The notes beneath the pieces were generated by a model. It was not told where the DNA came from. It saw only the letters and a list, made by a program, of their open reading frames with translations, and searched no databases. 64,000 bases of DNA from the NCBI RefSeq assembly GCF_018131185.1, contig NZ_JAFCJE010000006.1, positions 124,001-188,000 of the forward strand, written 5' to 3'. The translations under genes and the position numbers were made by a program. Of this stretch, positions 27,470 through 35,677 are shown in pieces. Every line of letters begins with the position of its first letter. The first letter of the stretch is position 1. Source of the DNA: Bradyrhizobium diazoefficiens. GTDB lineage: Bacteria > Pseudomonadota > Alphaproteobacteria > Rhizobiales > Xanthobacteraceae.

Positions 27470-27913
27470 TCAATTATTCGGCGTGGTCGCGCGGCCGTCG
27501 AGCCACTTCTGGAACATCACGGAGGTCGAGAGCTCGAAGCCCAGCGAGCCGTAGAACGCATTGGCCGCTTCATTCTCGCGGCGGACCAGCAGCTGCAGCT
27601 TCGAAATTCCGGCCGCGCGCAGCCAGTCCTCGGCCGCGGCCATGATGACACGGCCATAGCCGCGCTTCCGGCAGTCTGGATCGACCGCGACGTAATAGAC
27701 CCAGCCGCGGTGGCCGTCATGGCCGACCATGATCGTGGCGACGATCGCGCCGCCCTCGCGGCCGATCAGCACGGTGGAATTGTCGCGCCGCCGTGCCAGC
27801 GCGATATCGGCATGCGGATCGTTCCAGGGCCGCGTCAGGCCGCAGCGCTGCCAGAGTGCGACGACCATCTCGACATCGGCATCCTTGATCGGCTCGATCG
27901 CGAGCGCGCTCAC
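27470..27913 (-). CDS. GNAT acetyltransferase, YpeA-like
   Basis: A 147-residue GNAT-fold protein. The acetyl-CoA binding loop is DPDCRKRGYGRVIMAAAE (R-x-x-G-x-G pattern), followed by LLVRRENEAANAFYGSLGFE; the N-terminal LWQRCGLTRPWNDP is typical of YpeA proteins. The substrate is unknown. It overlaps the end of the upstream FAD-oxidase gene by 4 bp, indicating translational coupling. Confidence 0.87.
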   Translation of the reverse strand: MSALAIEPIKDADVEMVVALWQRCGLTRPWNDPHADIALARRRDNSTVLIGREGGAIVATIMVGHDGHRGWVYYVAVDPDCRKRGYGRVIMAAAEDWLRAAGISKLQLLVRRENEAANAFYGSLGFELSTSVMFQKWLDGRATTPNN

Positions 27914-29337
27914 AGCACCTTCCCCGGATTCATGATGCCGAGCGGATCCAGCATCGCCTTGATCGCGCGCATCAGCTCGATCGCGGTCTTATCCTTGACG
28001 TCGGGCAGCTCGTCGCGCTTGAGCACGCCGATGCCGTGCTCGGCCGAGATAGAGCCGCCCATGCGCAGCACGATCGCGAACACCACCGCGTTCATCTCGT
28101 GCCAGCGCGCCAGGTAGTCGGCCGTGTCGGCGCCGACCGGCTGGCTGACATTGTAGTGCAGATTGCCGTCGCCGAGATGGCCGAACGGCACCGGCCGCGC
28201 GCCGGGGATCAGCTTCACCACGGCCGCATCAGCCTCCGCGATGAATTCGGGCACGGCCGCGACCGGCACGGAGATGTCGTGCTTGATCGAGCCTCCCTCG
28301 GGCTTCTGCGCCGAAGACATCTCGTCGCGCAGCTTCCAGAAGCCGGCGCGCTGGGCGAGGCTCGCCGCGATCACGGCGTCGTCCACGATCTCCTCCTCCA
28401 TGGCGCGGGTCAGGATCGTCTCCAGCGGCGTGCGGGCGTCCTCGGCGGGGGAGGACAGTTCCATCAGCACGTACCAGGGATGCTTCGCCTCAAGCGGATC
28501 GCGCACGTCGATGCCGTGCCGCACCGAGAAGTCCACCGCCATCTCCGACAGCAGCTCGAAGCTCGTCAGCGCATTGGCGGCTTCGCCCTGCGCGATCGTG
28601 AGCAGCTTCAGCGCCGCCGCCGGCGATTTCAGCCCGACGAAGGCGGTCTCGACCGCCCGCGGCTTCGGAAACAGTTTTAGGGTCGCCGCCGTGATGATGC
28701 CGAGCGTGCCCTCCGCGCCGATGAAGAGGTTGTGCAGATTGTAGCCGGTGTTGTCCTTCTTCAGTTTCGACAGCGTGTTCAGCACGCGTCCGTCGGCCAG
28801 CACCACTACAAGCCCCAGCGCCATCTCGCGCGCGACGCCATAGGCGAGCGCGGCGGTGCCGCCGGCATTGGTGGAGAGATTTCCGCCGATGGTACAGCTT
28901 CCCTCCGCGCCCAGCGAGAGCGGAAACAGCCGGTCCACCTCGGACGCTTTTTGCTGCGCGATCTGCAGCACCACGCCCGCTTCGACCGTCATGGTGTTGG
29001 AGGCAGTGTCGATCTCGCGGATCTTGTCGAGGCGCCGCAGCGACACGACGACCTCGCCATTGTGCGGCGTCTGGCCGCCGACGAGCCCGGTGTTGCCGCC
29101 CTGCGGCACCAGCGCGATGTTGTGCGCGGAAGCGAGCTTGCAGATCTCCGAGACCTCCGCCGTCGAGCCCGGGCGCAGCACCAGCGGTGAGCGGCCGTGG
29201 AAGAGATTGCGCTCCTCGGTGAGGTAGGGCGCGATGTCATTCGCATCGGTGATGGCATGGCGTTCGCCGACGATCTTGCGGAATTGTTCGATCAACTCGG
29301 GCGCAAGCGGCGGGGGGGCGGATGGATTGACGTTCAT
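27910..29337 (-). CDS. FAD-linked oxidase, GlcD/D-2-hydroxyglutarate dehydrogenase type
   Basis: A 475-residue flavoenzyme of the VAO family. The FAD-binding domain shows VPQGGNTGLVGGQTP, LSLGAEGSCTIGGNLSTNAGG and IGAEGTLGIITAATL; the C-terminal cap has PVPFGHLGDGNLHYNV and SAEHGIGVLKR, the D-lactate/2-hydroxyglutarate dehydrogenase signature. It oxidises a 2-hydroxy acid and passes electrons to an acceptor such as ETF or cytochrome. The ATG at 29337 is preferred to one six codons upstream. The downstream GNAT gene overlaps it. Confidence 0.91.
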   Translation of the reverse strand: MNVNPSAPPPLAPELIEQFRKIVGERHAITDANDIAPYLTEERNLFHGRSPLVLRPGSTAEVSEICKLASAHNIALVPQGGNTGLVGGQTPHNGEVVVSLRRLDKIREIDTASNTMTVEAGVVLQIAQQKASEVDRLFPLSLGAEGSCTIGGNLSTNAGGTAALAYGVAREMALGLVVVLADGRVLNTLSKLKKDNTGYNLHNLFIGAEGTLGIITAATLKLFPKPRAVETAFVGLKSPAAALKLLTIAQGEAANALTSFELLSEMAVDFSVRHGIDVRDPLEAKHPWYVLMELSSPAEDARTPLETILTRAMEEEIVDDAVIAASLAQRAGFWKLRDEMSSAQKPEGGSIKHDISVPVAAVPEFIAEADAAVVKLIPGARPVPFGHLGDGNLHYNVSQPVGADTADYLARWHEMNAVVFAIVLRMGGSISAEHGIGVLKRDELPDVKDKTAIELMRAIKAMLDPLGIMNPGKVL

Positions 29338-29360
29338 TCTCGTGTCTCTTCTCAAGCTTC

Positions 29361-30368
29361 TTATCGCGCCACCGCGGCCCGGCGCAGCCGGTCGTTGATC
29401 GCTTCGCCAAGTCCCTCTTCGGGCACCGTCATCACCGCGATCGCCCGCGGGCCCTTCGCGTCGAGGCTCCGAAGATAGCCGAACAGATTGGCGGCGGCTT
29501 CATCGAGATCAGCGGTGGGCGACAAATTCATGACGGCGCTGGCGGCGTCAATGCCGGGCAGCCGCGCGGGACCGAATGCCAGCAGCGCCTCGCCCGGCGC
29601 CACCTCACGCGCATCGAGCCGCACAGGAGCGCGCGGCGCGTAATGCGAGGCCAGCATGCCCGGCGCCAGCGGCTGGCTGTCGTCGCTTCCAGCTTCCATC
29701 GGCGGCCGCGCCAGGGGCGCGCCGAGCACCGCCTCGATCCGTTCGCGTGAGAGCCCGCCGGGCCGCAGCAGCATCGGCGCCTCGAAGCAGCCCACGATCG
29801 TCGATTCAACGCCGACCTCGACCGGCCCGCCGTCAATGATGAGGTCGATCCGCCCCGATAAGTCGCTCTCGACATGGGCGGCCAGCGTCGGCGAGACGTG
29901 GCCGGAGATGTTCGCGGACGGCGCCACCACGGCCCCGCCGAAGGCGCGCAGAATGGTCTGCGCGACGGGGTGGGCGGGAATACGGATCGCGACGGTGTCG
30001 AGGCCGGCCGTGGCGAGATCCGCCACGGGGCATCCTTCCGTCTTCGGCACCACCAGCGTCAGCGGCCCCGGCCAGAACGCCTCGGCGAGCTTCAATGCGC
30101 GCGCGTCGAACCGTCCGATCCGCCGCGCGGCCGAGAGGTCAGCGACATGCGCAATCAGCGGATTGAACGCCGGCCGCCCCTTGGCGGCGTAGAGATGGGC
30201 GATCGCCGTGGCATTGGCGGCGTCCGCCCCGAGCCCGTAGACCGTCTCGGTCGGAAACGCGACCAGCCCGCCGGCGGCCAAGGCCCTGGCGGCAGCCTCC
30301 GCGCCGGCCGCGCCAGCCGGCAAAATCAGTGTTTCAAGGCCCGTTTTCACAGGGACAAAATTCCTCAT
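29361..30368 (-). CDS. tsaC: L-threonylcarbamoyladenylate synthase (Sua5/YrdC type)
   Basis: A 335-residue Sua5-type protein. The YrdC domain (about 15-205) has FPTETVYGLGADA, KGRPAFNPLIAHV, FWPGPLTLV, ANISGHVSPTLA and GVESTIVG; the Sua5 C-terminal domain follows a linker beginning LAPGMLASHYAPRAPV. It makes threonylcarbamoyl-AMP from Thr, CO2 and ATP for t6A at position 37 of ANN-decoding tRNAs. It lies 50 bp from, and divergent to, a tRNA-Pro gene. TrmO, acting later on the same base, is encoded at 60.3 kb. Confidence 0.94.
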   Translation of the reverse strand: MRNFVPVKTGLETLILPAGAAGAEAAARALAAGGLVAFPTETVYGLGADAANATAIAHLYAAKGRPAFNPLIAHVADLSAARRIGRFDARALKLAEAFWPGPLTLVVPKTEGCPVADLATAGLDTVAIRIPAHPVAQTILRAFGGAVVAPSANISGHVSPTLAAHVESDLSGRIDLIIDGGPVEVGVESTIVGCFEAPMLLRPGGLSRERIEAVLGAPLARPPMEAGSDDSQPLAPGMLASHYAPRAPVRLDAREVAPGEALLAFGPARLPGIDAASAVMNLSPTADLDEAAANLFGYLRSLDAKGPRAIAVMTVPEEGLGEAINDRLRRAAVAR

Positions 30369-30418
30369 CTCGGCCGCTTGCGGTGCGCCAAACCCGACGC
30401 TATAAGCCGGCCTCTTGT

Positions 30419-30495
30419 CGGAGTGTGGCTCAGCCCGGTAGAGCACTGCGTTCGGGACGCAGGGGTCGCAGGTTCGAATCCTGCCACTCCGACCA
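30419..30495 (+). tRNA. tRNA-Pro (anticodon CGG)
   Basis: A cloverleaf folds cleanly: acceptor CGGAGTG/CACTCCG with discriminator A and encoded CCA; D-arm GGCTCAGCCCGGTAGAGC; anticodon stem CTGCG/CGCAG with loop TTCGGGA, giving anticodon CGG for proline CCG codons; T-arm GCAGG-TTCGAAT-CCTGC. The whole gene is 77 nt including CCA. Confidence 0.97.
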
Positions 30496-30874
30496 TTCTT
30501 CCAAAAGTCGACGTTTTCCAGAGGCTTGGCCGACCGGCCGCCGGCGCCTCGGAACGCCTTTCTGCAACGATTTTCGGGGCGGGTCCACGGCCGATTTGGC
30601 CGGGCAGGGGCGCTTGTTCCGGCGGCATGGCTTGCCATGGGGCGATCCCGAGGGGAAGCGTTGCGAGGTGGATCAGAGGACACCGCGCCGCCCTCATGGA
30701 TTCGAAGCGCCGTCCCTTTGATGCGACCGCAATGACCTCACGAAGCGCCGCGTCCCACCGCATACCTGTGCTCGGGATAACCGGTTGCTCTTCGGTCAGG
30801 CCGACGGCTAGATGAGTGCACATTCGATTGCGCGTTCGAGAGCGCGATCGGCCAATAAGAAAAGGCTGGAAATC
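30496..30874. other. Gene-free region after tRNA-Pro
   Basis: About 380 bp downstream of a tRNA 3' end, a common integration target, but I see no integrase, no repeat of the tRNA 3' end and no terminator hairpin with a T-run. Nothing definite is encoded. Confidence 0.4.
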
Positions 30875-31849
30875 ATGAACAAGAAAATGCTGGCGCTCGT
30901 CGCAGCTTTTGGCTTCGCCGCCTGCGGATCAGCGTGGGGGGCGTGGCCGGACGACAAGCCCATCGAAGTCGTGGTCGGCTTTGCGCCCGGCGGCGGCACC
31001 GATGTCATGGCGCGTAAGCTCCTGCCCTTTGTCGAGCGCGCGCTTGGCGGCAAGGCGAAATTTGTCGTCCTGAACAAGCCCGGCGCCGGCGGAGAGATCG
31101 CGTTTACCGCGATCGCGCGCGGGGCGCCCGACGGCTATGCGATCGGTGTCGTCAATGTGCCCGGCTACAACTTCCTGCCCATGACCCGCAAGACCCAATA
31201 CACTACGGACGAGATTCGGCTGGTCGCACGGGTCGTCGAAGATCCGAACGTGATCGTGGTGCCGGCGAGCAGCAGATTCGGCGATCTGCCGGCTGTCATT
31301 GCTGCGCTTCGCAGCAAGCCCGGGTCGGTGAGCTTCGGTCACAATGGTGCCGGAACGAACGGTCATCTGGCCATTCGCATGCTCGCGGCCGTCGCGAAGG
31401 TCGAGCCCAACGAAATCTCCTACAGAGGAACGGCGGCGCAGCGCACAGATCTGTTGGGTGGGCATCTGGACGTCGGGATGGTCACTCTCAGCGAGATTCC
31501 CGAACTGCATGGCACTAACAAGGGACCACTTCGCGTCATCGCGATCTTGTCGAAGAAGCGCTTTGCAGCCCTGCCCGACGTTCCGACGGCAGAAGAGATG
31601 GGCTTACCGGTCATGACGACGGCCGAGCGCGGTTTTGCTGTCCCCAAGGGCGTTCCAGACGACATCGTCAAGAAGCTGGAAGCCGGGATCGCGGAGGGCC
31701 TGCGTAGTCCGGAATACCTGACGGGGTCGCCCGGGGATGAGCCGGTGATCGCCTTCATGCCTGGCGCGGAGTGGCAGAAACGTCTCGACGAGATGTCCGA
31801 GACCCTGCGTCCTTTCGCCGAGCAGATGCGGGCAAGCGAACAGAAGTAA
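30875..31849 (+). CDS. Bug/TctC-family tripartite tricarboxylate transporter substrate-binding protein
   Basis: A 324-residue periplasmic binding protein. Signal peptide at residues 1-22 (KK start, hydrophobic core, cleavage near Ala-Trp-Gly-Ala). The mature part starts WPDDKPIEVVVGFAPGGGTDVMAR, the Bug signature, with VVLNKPGAGGEIAF and DLLGGHLDVGM following. Such proteins capture carboxylates or other small acids for TctAB permeases. No tctA/tctB genes are adjacent, so it is an orphan. The ATG at 30875 is the first that gives a proper signal peptide. Confidence 0.9.
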   Translation: MNKKMLALVAAFGFAACGSAWGAWPDDKPIEVVVGFAPGGGTDVMARKLLPFVERALGGKAKFVVLNKPGAGGEIAFTAIARGAPDGYAIGVVNVPGYNFLPMTRKTQYTTDEIRLVARVVEDPNVIVVPASSRFGDLPAVIAALRSKPGSVSFGHNGAGTNGHLAIRMLAAVAKVEPNEISYRGTAAQRTDLLGGHLDVGMVTLSEIPELHGTNKGPLRVIAILSKKRFAALPDVPTAEEMGLPVMTTAERGFAVPKGVPDDIVKKLEAGIAEGLRSPEYLTGSPGDEPVIAFMPGAEWQKRLDEMSETLRPFAEQMRASEQK

Positions 31850-31875
31850 CTCTGTTGCGAGCGGCTGTGGCGCGG

Positions 31876-32202
31876 CTACCTTCGCGCCACCAGCATCCCC
31901 ACCAGAAACGCCACCATCAACGACGGCAGCGGCGCCTCGCGCACCATGTCGCGCACGACGTCCGGCCAGTGCTGCTCCGGGACCAATCTTGGCGAGCGCA
32001 CGTTCGGCGTCGGCTCGATGCCCCAGTGTGATGCGAGCTCGGCGATCTCGCTTTGCGCGAGGCGCACGTCGTCGCGGACGCGGAAGATGGCGGCTTCGGC
32101 GCGTTCGCGCGGCGCGAGCTGCATCAGCGTCGCGATCGCCGTGCGCAACGTCATCTCGCCAAAACCTTGCAGGCGCACCTGCTCCTCGGGGTCGGACGTC
32201 AT
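31876..32202 (-). CDS. Small hypothetical protein with C-terminal membrane helix
   Basis: A 108-residue protein: hydrophilic helical N-terminal part (FGEMTLRTAIATLMQLAPRE, FRVRDDVRLAQSEIAELA) and a single hydrophobic segment LPSLMVAFLVGMLVARR at the end, the pattern of a tail-anchored protein. The ATG at 32202 is preceded by AGGGA at a 6-nt spacer. A 13-bp duplicate of that ribosome-site region lies 18 bp further upstream. Unknown function; probably in an operon with the two small genes upstream. Confidence 0.62.
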   Translation of the reverse strand: MTSDPEEQVRLQGFGEMTLRTAIATLMQLAPRERAEAAIFRVRDDVRLAQSEIAELASHWGIEPTPNVRSPRLVPEQHWPDVVRDMVREAPLPSLMVAFLVGMLVARR

Positions 32203-32205
32203 GCG

Positions 32206-32236
32206 AAATCCCTCACAGCGCCTAAATCCCTCACAG
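32206..32236. repeat. Short tandem duplication containing the ribosome-binding site
   Basis: AAATCCCTCACAG occurs at 32206-32218 and again at 32224-32236, an 18-bp period. Read on the minus strand each copy gives CTGTGAGGGATTT, so the GAGGGA ribosome site of the downstream gene is duplicated; the first copy contains the stop codon of the 37-residue ORF. Confidence 0.75.
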
Positions 32237-32344
32237 TGCGACATGGCGCGCGATGATGAAGGCCGCCGCTGCGCGCAGCACCAGCGTGGAGACCGCGCCG
32301 GCCACGCCGCGCGCGAGGTCGGCTCGCGTCAGGTGCTTGGCCAT
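32231..32344 (-). CDS. Possible 37-residue small membrane protein
   Basis: A short frame from ATG at 32344 to TGA at 32231 encodes a basic amphipathic start (MAKHLTRADLARG) and a hydrophobic C-terminal half rich in Ala/Val/Ile. It lies between two small minus-strand genes with 28 bp to the next start, and its stop codon lies within the duplicated Shine-Dalgarno segment. No homologue recognised; real only if conserved. Confidence 0.4.
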   Translation of the reverse strand: MAKHLTRADLARGVAGAVSTLVLRAAAAFIIARHVAL

Positions 32345-32421
32345 GATCGCGCTCCATGCCCTCAAGGAAATGGCGGGCGTGGAGCTTGGTTCCCTGGCAC
32401 GCCGGCGAACCGCCGCCGGAC

Positions 32422-32646
32422 TTACTTCCGCAGCAGCTCGCTCAACGCCGCCGTCGCCTCGGCGCAGCGGATGTCGTCGATCTCGCGCGACAGGCTGAGC
32501 GCGCTCGTTCTCAGCTCTTCGAGCGTCCAGCTATCCGGATGTTGGCTTTCGAGCTGAGCCAGACGCTTGTTCAGATCGTCTAGTTTCGATTGGAGCTGCC
32601 CGGTGCTGGCGTTCCCATTCACTTTCCAAACGCGTTGTGCACGCAT
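32422..32646 (-). CDS. Small coiled-coil hypothetical protein
   Basis: A 74-residue soluble protein. The segment QLQSKLDDLNKRLAQLESQH has heptad spacing typical of a coiled coil; a second helix ends in TAALSELLRK. GGGGAA lies 8 nt before the ATG at 32646. No domain recognised. Probable first gene of a run of three small minus-strand genes; the divergent hydrolase starts about 275 bp away. Confidence 0.6.
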   Translation of the reverse strand: MRAQRVWKVNGNASTGQLQSKLDDLNKRLAQLESQHPDSWTLEELRTSALSLSREIDDIRCAEATAALSELLRK

Positions 32647-32920
32647 CGTCGTTCCCCTGATCGTCTCACGGCCTTGTGAGAGCGGTTCGTGGCCGGAATG
32701 GGAGTTTGTTTTGTCCGGCTTCAGACGGTGGGGAACCGTTGCAAATTCGCAACGAAGTTCCGGATTCCGCGAGCGACCCGCGGCCAGCCGCACGATGATA
32801 CCCGCAGGCACGGAATTTGATTGTGTCCTATCCTGACGATGGGCGAGCCGGCCTGTGCGCGCGGTGCGGCGCTCGATAGGCTCAGGCCCGAACGCGCTCC
32901 GGGACATGAGGGAACGACCC

Positions 32921-33880
32921 GTGCCGAGATTTGTAACTGTCGCAGCCGGCCAGCTTGGCCCGATCGCGAGGACCGAGACCAGGGTCGAAGTGGTGGCCCG
33001 GCTGATGGCCTTGATGCGCGAGGCGAAGGCCTGCAGCTGCGACCTGATCGTCTATCCCGAGCTCGCGCTGACGACGTTTTTTCCGCGCTGGTACTTTGAG
33101 GATCAGGCCGAGATCGACGGCTTCTTCGAGCGCGAGATGCCGGGCCCGGAGACGCGAGGCCTGTTCGATCTGGCACGCGAGCTCGGGATCGGCTTCTGTC
33201 TCGGCTATGCCGAGCTGACGGTCGAGGCCGGAATTGTCAGGCGCTACAACACGTCCATCCTCGTCGACAGAAGCGGCACGATCGCCTTGAAGTATCGCAA
33301 GGTCCATCTGCCCGGCCATGCCGAGCACGAGCCGTGGCGCAAGTTTCAGCATCTGGAAAAGCGCTATTTCGAGCCCGGCAGCGGCTTCGACGTCGCCAGC
33401 GCGTTCGGCGGCGTGATGGGCATGGCGATCTGCAACGATCGCCGCTGGAGCGAGACCTATCGGGTGATGGGTCTGCAGGGCGTCGAGATGGTGATGATCG
33501 GCTACAACACGCCGGTGCACAATCCGCCCGCGCCGGAGCATGACGATCTCTCGCTGTTTCACAACCACCTGGTGATGCAGGCCGGCGCCTATCAGAACGG
33601 CACCTTCGTGGTCGGCGTCGCCAAGGCCGGTCTCGAGGAGGGTGTGGACCACATCGGCGGCAGCTGCATCATCGCGCCCTCGGGCGAGATCATCGCGCGA
33701 TGCGCGACCAAGGGCGACGAAGTCGCGCTGGCGCGCTGCGATCTCGATCTCTGCAATTCCTACAAGCGCACCACCTTCAATTTCGACGTCCACCGCCAGC
33801 CGCAGACCTATGGGCTGATCGTGGAGCGCAAGGGGGTGACGACGATGGCGGATGGAATGCCGGCGCGGGCGAGGGAGTAG
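32921..33880 (+). CDS. N-carbamoyl-D-amino acid hydrolase (nitrilase superfamily)
   Basis: A 319-residue cytosolic amidase that hydrolyses N-carbamoyl-D-amino acids to D-amino acid, CO2 and NH3. The catalytic triad is Glu47 (YPELALTTFFPRW), Lys127 (KYRKVHLPG) and Cys171 (AICNDRRW), almost exactly the numbering of the Agrobacterium enzyme. FQHLEKRYFEPG, GYNTPVHNPP and QAGAYQNGTF are also characteristic. GTG at 32921 was chosen because AGGGA lies 7 nt upstream and the protein then starts like the family; an ATG at 32906 is less suitable. No hydantoinase or racemase gene is adjacent. Confidence 0.92.
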   Translation: MPRFVTVAAGQLGPIARTETRVEVVARLMALMREAKACSCDLIVYPELALTTFFPRWYFEDQAEIDGFFEREMPGPETRGLFDLARELGIGFCLGYAELTVEAGIVRRYNTSILVDRSGTIALKYRKVHLPGHAEHEPWRKFQHLEKRYFEPGSGFDVASAFGGVMGMAICNDRRWSETYRVMGLQGVEMVMIGYNTPVHNPPAPEHDDLSLFHNHLVMQAGAYQNGTFVVGVAKAGLEEGVDHIGGSCIIAPSGEIIARCATKGDEVALARCDLDLCNSYKRTTFNFDVHRQPQTYGLIVERKGVTTMADGMPARARE

Positions 33881-34004
33881 CGAGGGAGTAAGGCTCTCAT
33901 CCGGGCTACCGCTCCAATACCGTCGCCTGTGTCGCCCTCTGTCAATCCACTAGCGCGAAAATATTCCACTTTACCGAAATTCGGTTTCGGCGTATGTGTC
34001 GTGC

Positions 34005-34560
34005 ATCCCGGCTCACTCAAGAGGGGCGATCATGAGGTCGTCATTTTCGCGAGCCGGGTCTGCGGTGGACGCGGCAGCGTCGGCATGAGAGGTGCGGGCA
34101 GGGCGGGTAGTCCCCGTGAGCCCGTAACCGCGTGCGGACGACGGCGCTGCCAGGCTTCGTCTCGCCTGTAAGTTCTCAGCTCCGTCGACAGGGCTGGGAA
34201 TACTGCGGCGACATGGCGGGCCGTGCGTACGGCAAAACCGTGTGGTCCTGGCCGTCGTTGCCACGGTCAAGTTCTGCGGAGGTGCGAGCGAGCCCAACCG
34301 GGCAGACTGCATCATCCAATTCGCGGGGCGAGGGAGGCCAGAGGAAAGTTCGGCTCCCGGGAGAGCACGGCATAAGCCGTCCGACCATCGCGCAGGGAAG
34401 GCCGAGTGATCGGCACCACCTGTATGCTGCTGTGCGGTTCTTCCTGCGTGCGCATGTCGCGCAGCGGACCGCGGGTGCCTGTCGGCACCCGGCCTTCCCT
34501 GCGCCCTCTTGGACAAGAGGGTGGAGACGCAAGCAAAGCTCGGGCGAATTCAGCCGCGAG
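34005..34560. repeat. Large structured intergenic element (probable Bradyrhizobium dispersed repeat)
   Basis: A gene-free segment rich in nested inverted repeats. A perfect 15-bp pair, 34390-34404 with 34490-34504, encloses smaller stems: GGGTGCC/GGCACCC (34473-34490), GCGGT/ACCGC and CTGCG/CGCAG. A further hairpin CCCTCTT/AAGAGGG (34504-34521) and CGGCT/AGCCG (34351-34379) flank it. From memory, similar sequence recurs in many Bradyrhizobium genomes, where it is often misannotated as short proteins. Boundaries are approximate. Whether it is transcribed as an RNA or is a non-autonomous mobile repeat is not clear. Confidence 0.55.
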
Positions 34561-34592
34561 GCCGACGAGTCATGTCTGTCACCACACACTCA

Positions 34593-34698
34593 CTGTCATC
34601 GCCCGGCTTGACCGGGCGAGCCAGTATTCCAGCGACGCTCGCGGTTGAACCGAGAAGCCGCGGCGTACTGGATTCCCCGCCTTCGCGGGGAATGACAG
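34593..34698. repeat. Palindromic intergenic repeat (family D)
   Basis: CTGTCATCGCCCGGCTTGAC...GAGCCAGTATTCC and inverted TACTGGATTCCCCGC...GCGGGGAATGACAG; same plan as 20439-20547. Confidence 0.8.
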
Positions 34699-34780
34699 CG
34701 TTCCTTGGAGAACGGGCTGCCGCCTCACACTCAGCCTCTCGCAATGACGTCGTTGGGAGAGCATGCGCCACTTCGCTCTC

Positions 34781-34836
34781 GTGCCCCGGACGCAGCGCGG
34801 CGCCGCTTTGGCGGTGCGGCTTGTCCGGGACACCGG
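34781..34836. repeat. Palindromic intergenic repeat (family F)
   Basis: GTGCCCCGGACGCAGCGCGGC...TGCGGCTTGTCCGGGACACCGG; the outer arms CCCCGGAC/GTCCGGGA pair. A related copy is at 62701-62777. Confidence 0.62.
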
Positions 34837-34840
34837 CGCT

Positions 34841-35554
34841 TCAATGACCGCGCCTCATCCCCTCATCAGCGTCCACCTCCGGCGCCATCGCCGCCCAAGC
34901 ACTGGACGCGAACTGGCGTCGCCACGTCACGACCACCACGGCCGCCGTGGTGACGAACAGCAGCCAGGGGCTGACGAACCAGCCGAGATAGCCGAGTGCG
35001 AAGAAGAAGGCGCGCTGGCCACGGTTGAAGTGGCGGCCGGCGGATTCGAACAGGCGCGAGGTGCGGATCACATGGGCTTCGGCCTCAGGTGTGTCGCGCT
35101 GGTCCGCCGGCGGCATGCCGCCGAACAGGATCGCGACGTAATTGAACAGGCGATAGGCCCAGGCGAACTTGAAGAAGGCGTAGACGCAGATCAGCACGAG
35201 GCCAACGCATTTCAGCTCCCACATGGCCGGCGAGGTGCTGAGGTCGATCGGCAGCTTGCTCAGAATCGTGATGGCGTCGTTGGTGGCGTGCAGCAGCGCC
35301 AGCGCGCCGCCGAGCGCGAACAGGCTGGTGGAGGCGAAGAAGGCAGTGCCGTTCTGAAGCGAGGTCATGATCTGCATGTCGACCATGCGGGTGTCGCGGT
35401 CGAGCAGGCGGCGCACCCAGACCTCGCGATAGCGGTTCATGCGCGCCGACAGACTGTCGCGGCCATAGGCCGAATGCTCGAGCGTCAGCGCATAGACCAG
35501 CCATTCGATGATGAAGAAGCCGACGGCGGCGATGTCGACCCAATGCCTGCTCAT
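34841..35554 (-). CDS. DUF599 membrane protein
   Basis: A 237-residue protein with four predicted membrane helices (about 7-25, 73-92, 112-135 and 195-215). The N-terminal ALTLEHSAYGRDSLSARMNRYREVWVRRLL and central SLQNGTAFFASTSLFALGG are the DUF599 pattern; the family is also known from plants and proteobacteria, with unknown function. GGAGA precedes the ATG. It is divergent from the GST gene across a 120-bp gap. Confidence 0.88.
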   Translation of the reverse strand: MSRHWVDIAAVGFFIIEWLVYALTLEHSAYGRDSLSARMNRYREVWVRRLLDRDTRMVDMQIMTSLQNGTAFFASTSLFALGGALALLHATNDAITILSKLPIDLSTSPAMWELKCVGLVLICVYAFFKFAWAYRLFNYVAILFGGMPPADQRDTPEAEAHVIRTSRLFESAGRHFNRGQRAFFFALGYLGWFVSPWLLFVTTAAVVVVTWRRQFASSAWAAMAPEVDADEGMRRGH

Positions 35555-35677
35555 GTCTGTCTCCTGGCGAGGACCGCAACGATTGCCACGCATGGCAGTA
35601 TGCGGCAACGATTGATTGGCGGCAGGCGATGGCGTTAAAAGCGGCTCCTCTAAGACGTCTCGGGAAGGACTGACGAC

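Noticed and set aside
30419-30874. tRNA-Pro 3' end as a phage or island attachment site
   Set aside because: No direct repeat of the tRNA 3' end, no integrase and no island gene content follow.
34337-34356. GAGGAAAG-type motif resembling the start of RNase P RNA
   Set aside because: Other conserved RNase P blocks are missing downstream and the folding differs, so the match is coincidental.
34013-34611. Several 70-170 codon frames in the 33.9-34.8 kb gap
   Set aside because: They run through the perfect nested stems on both strands and lack any domain; similar short proteins are common misannotations of this repeat.
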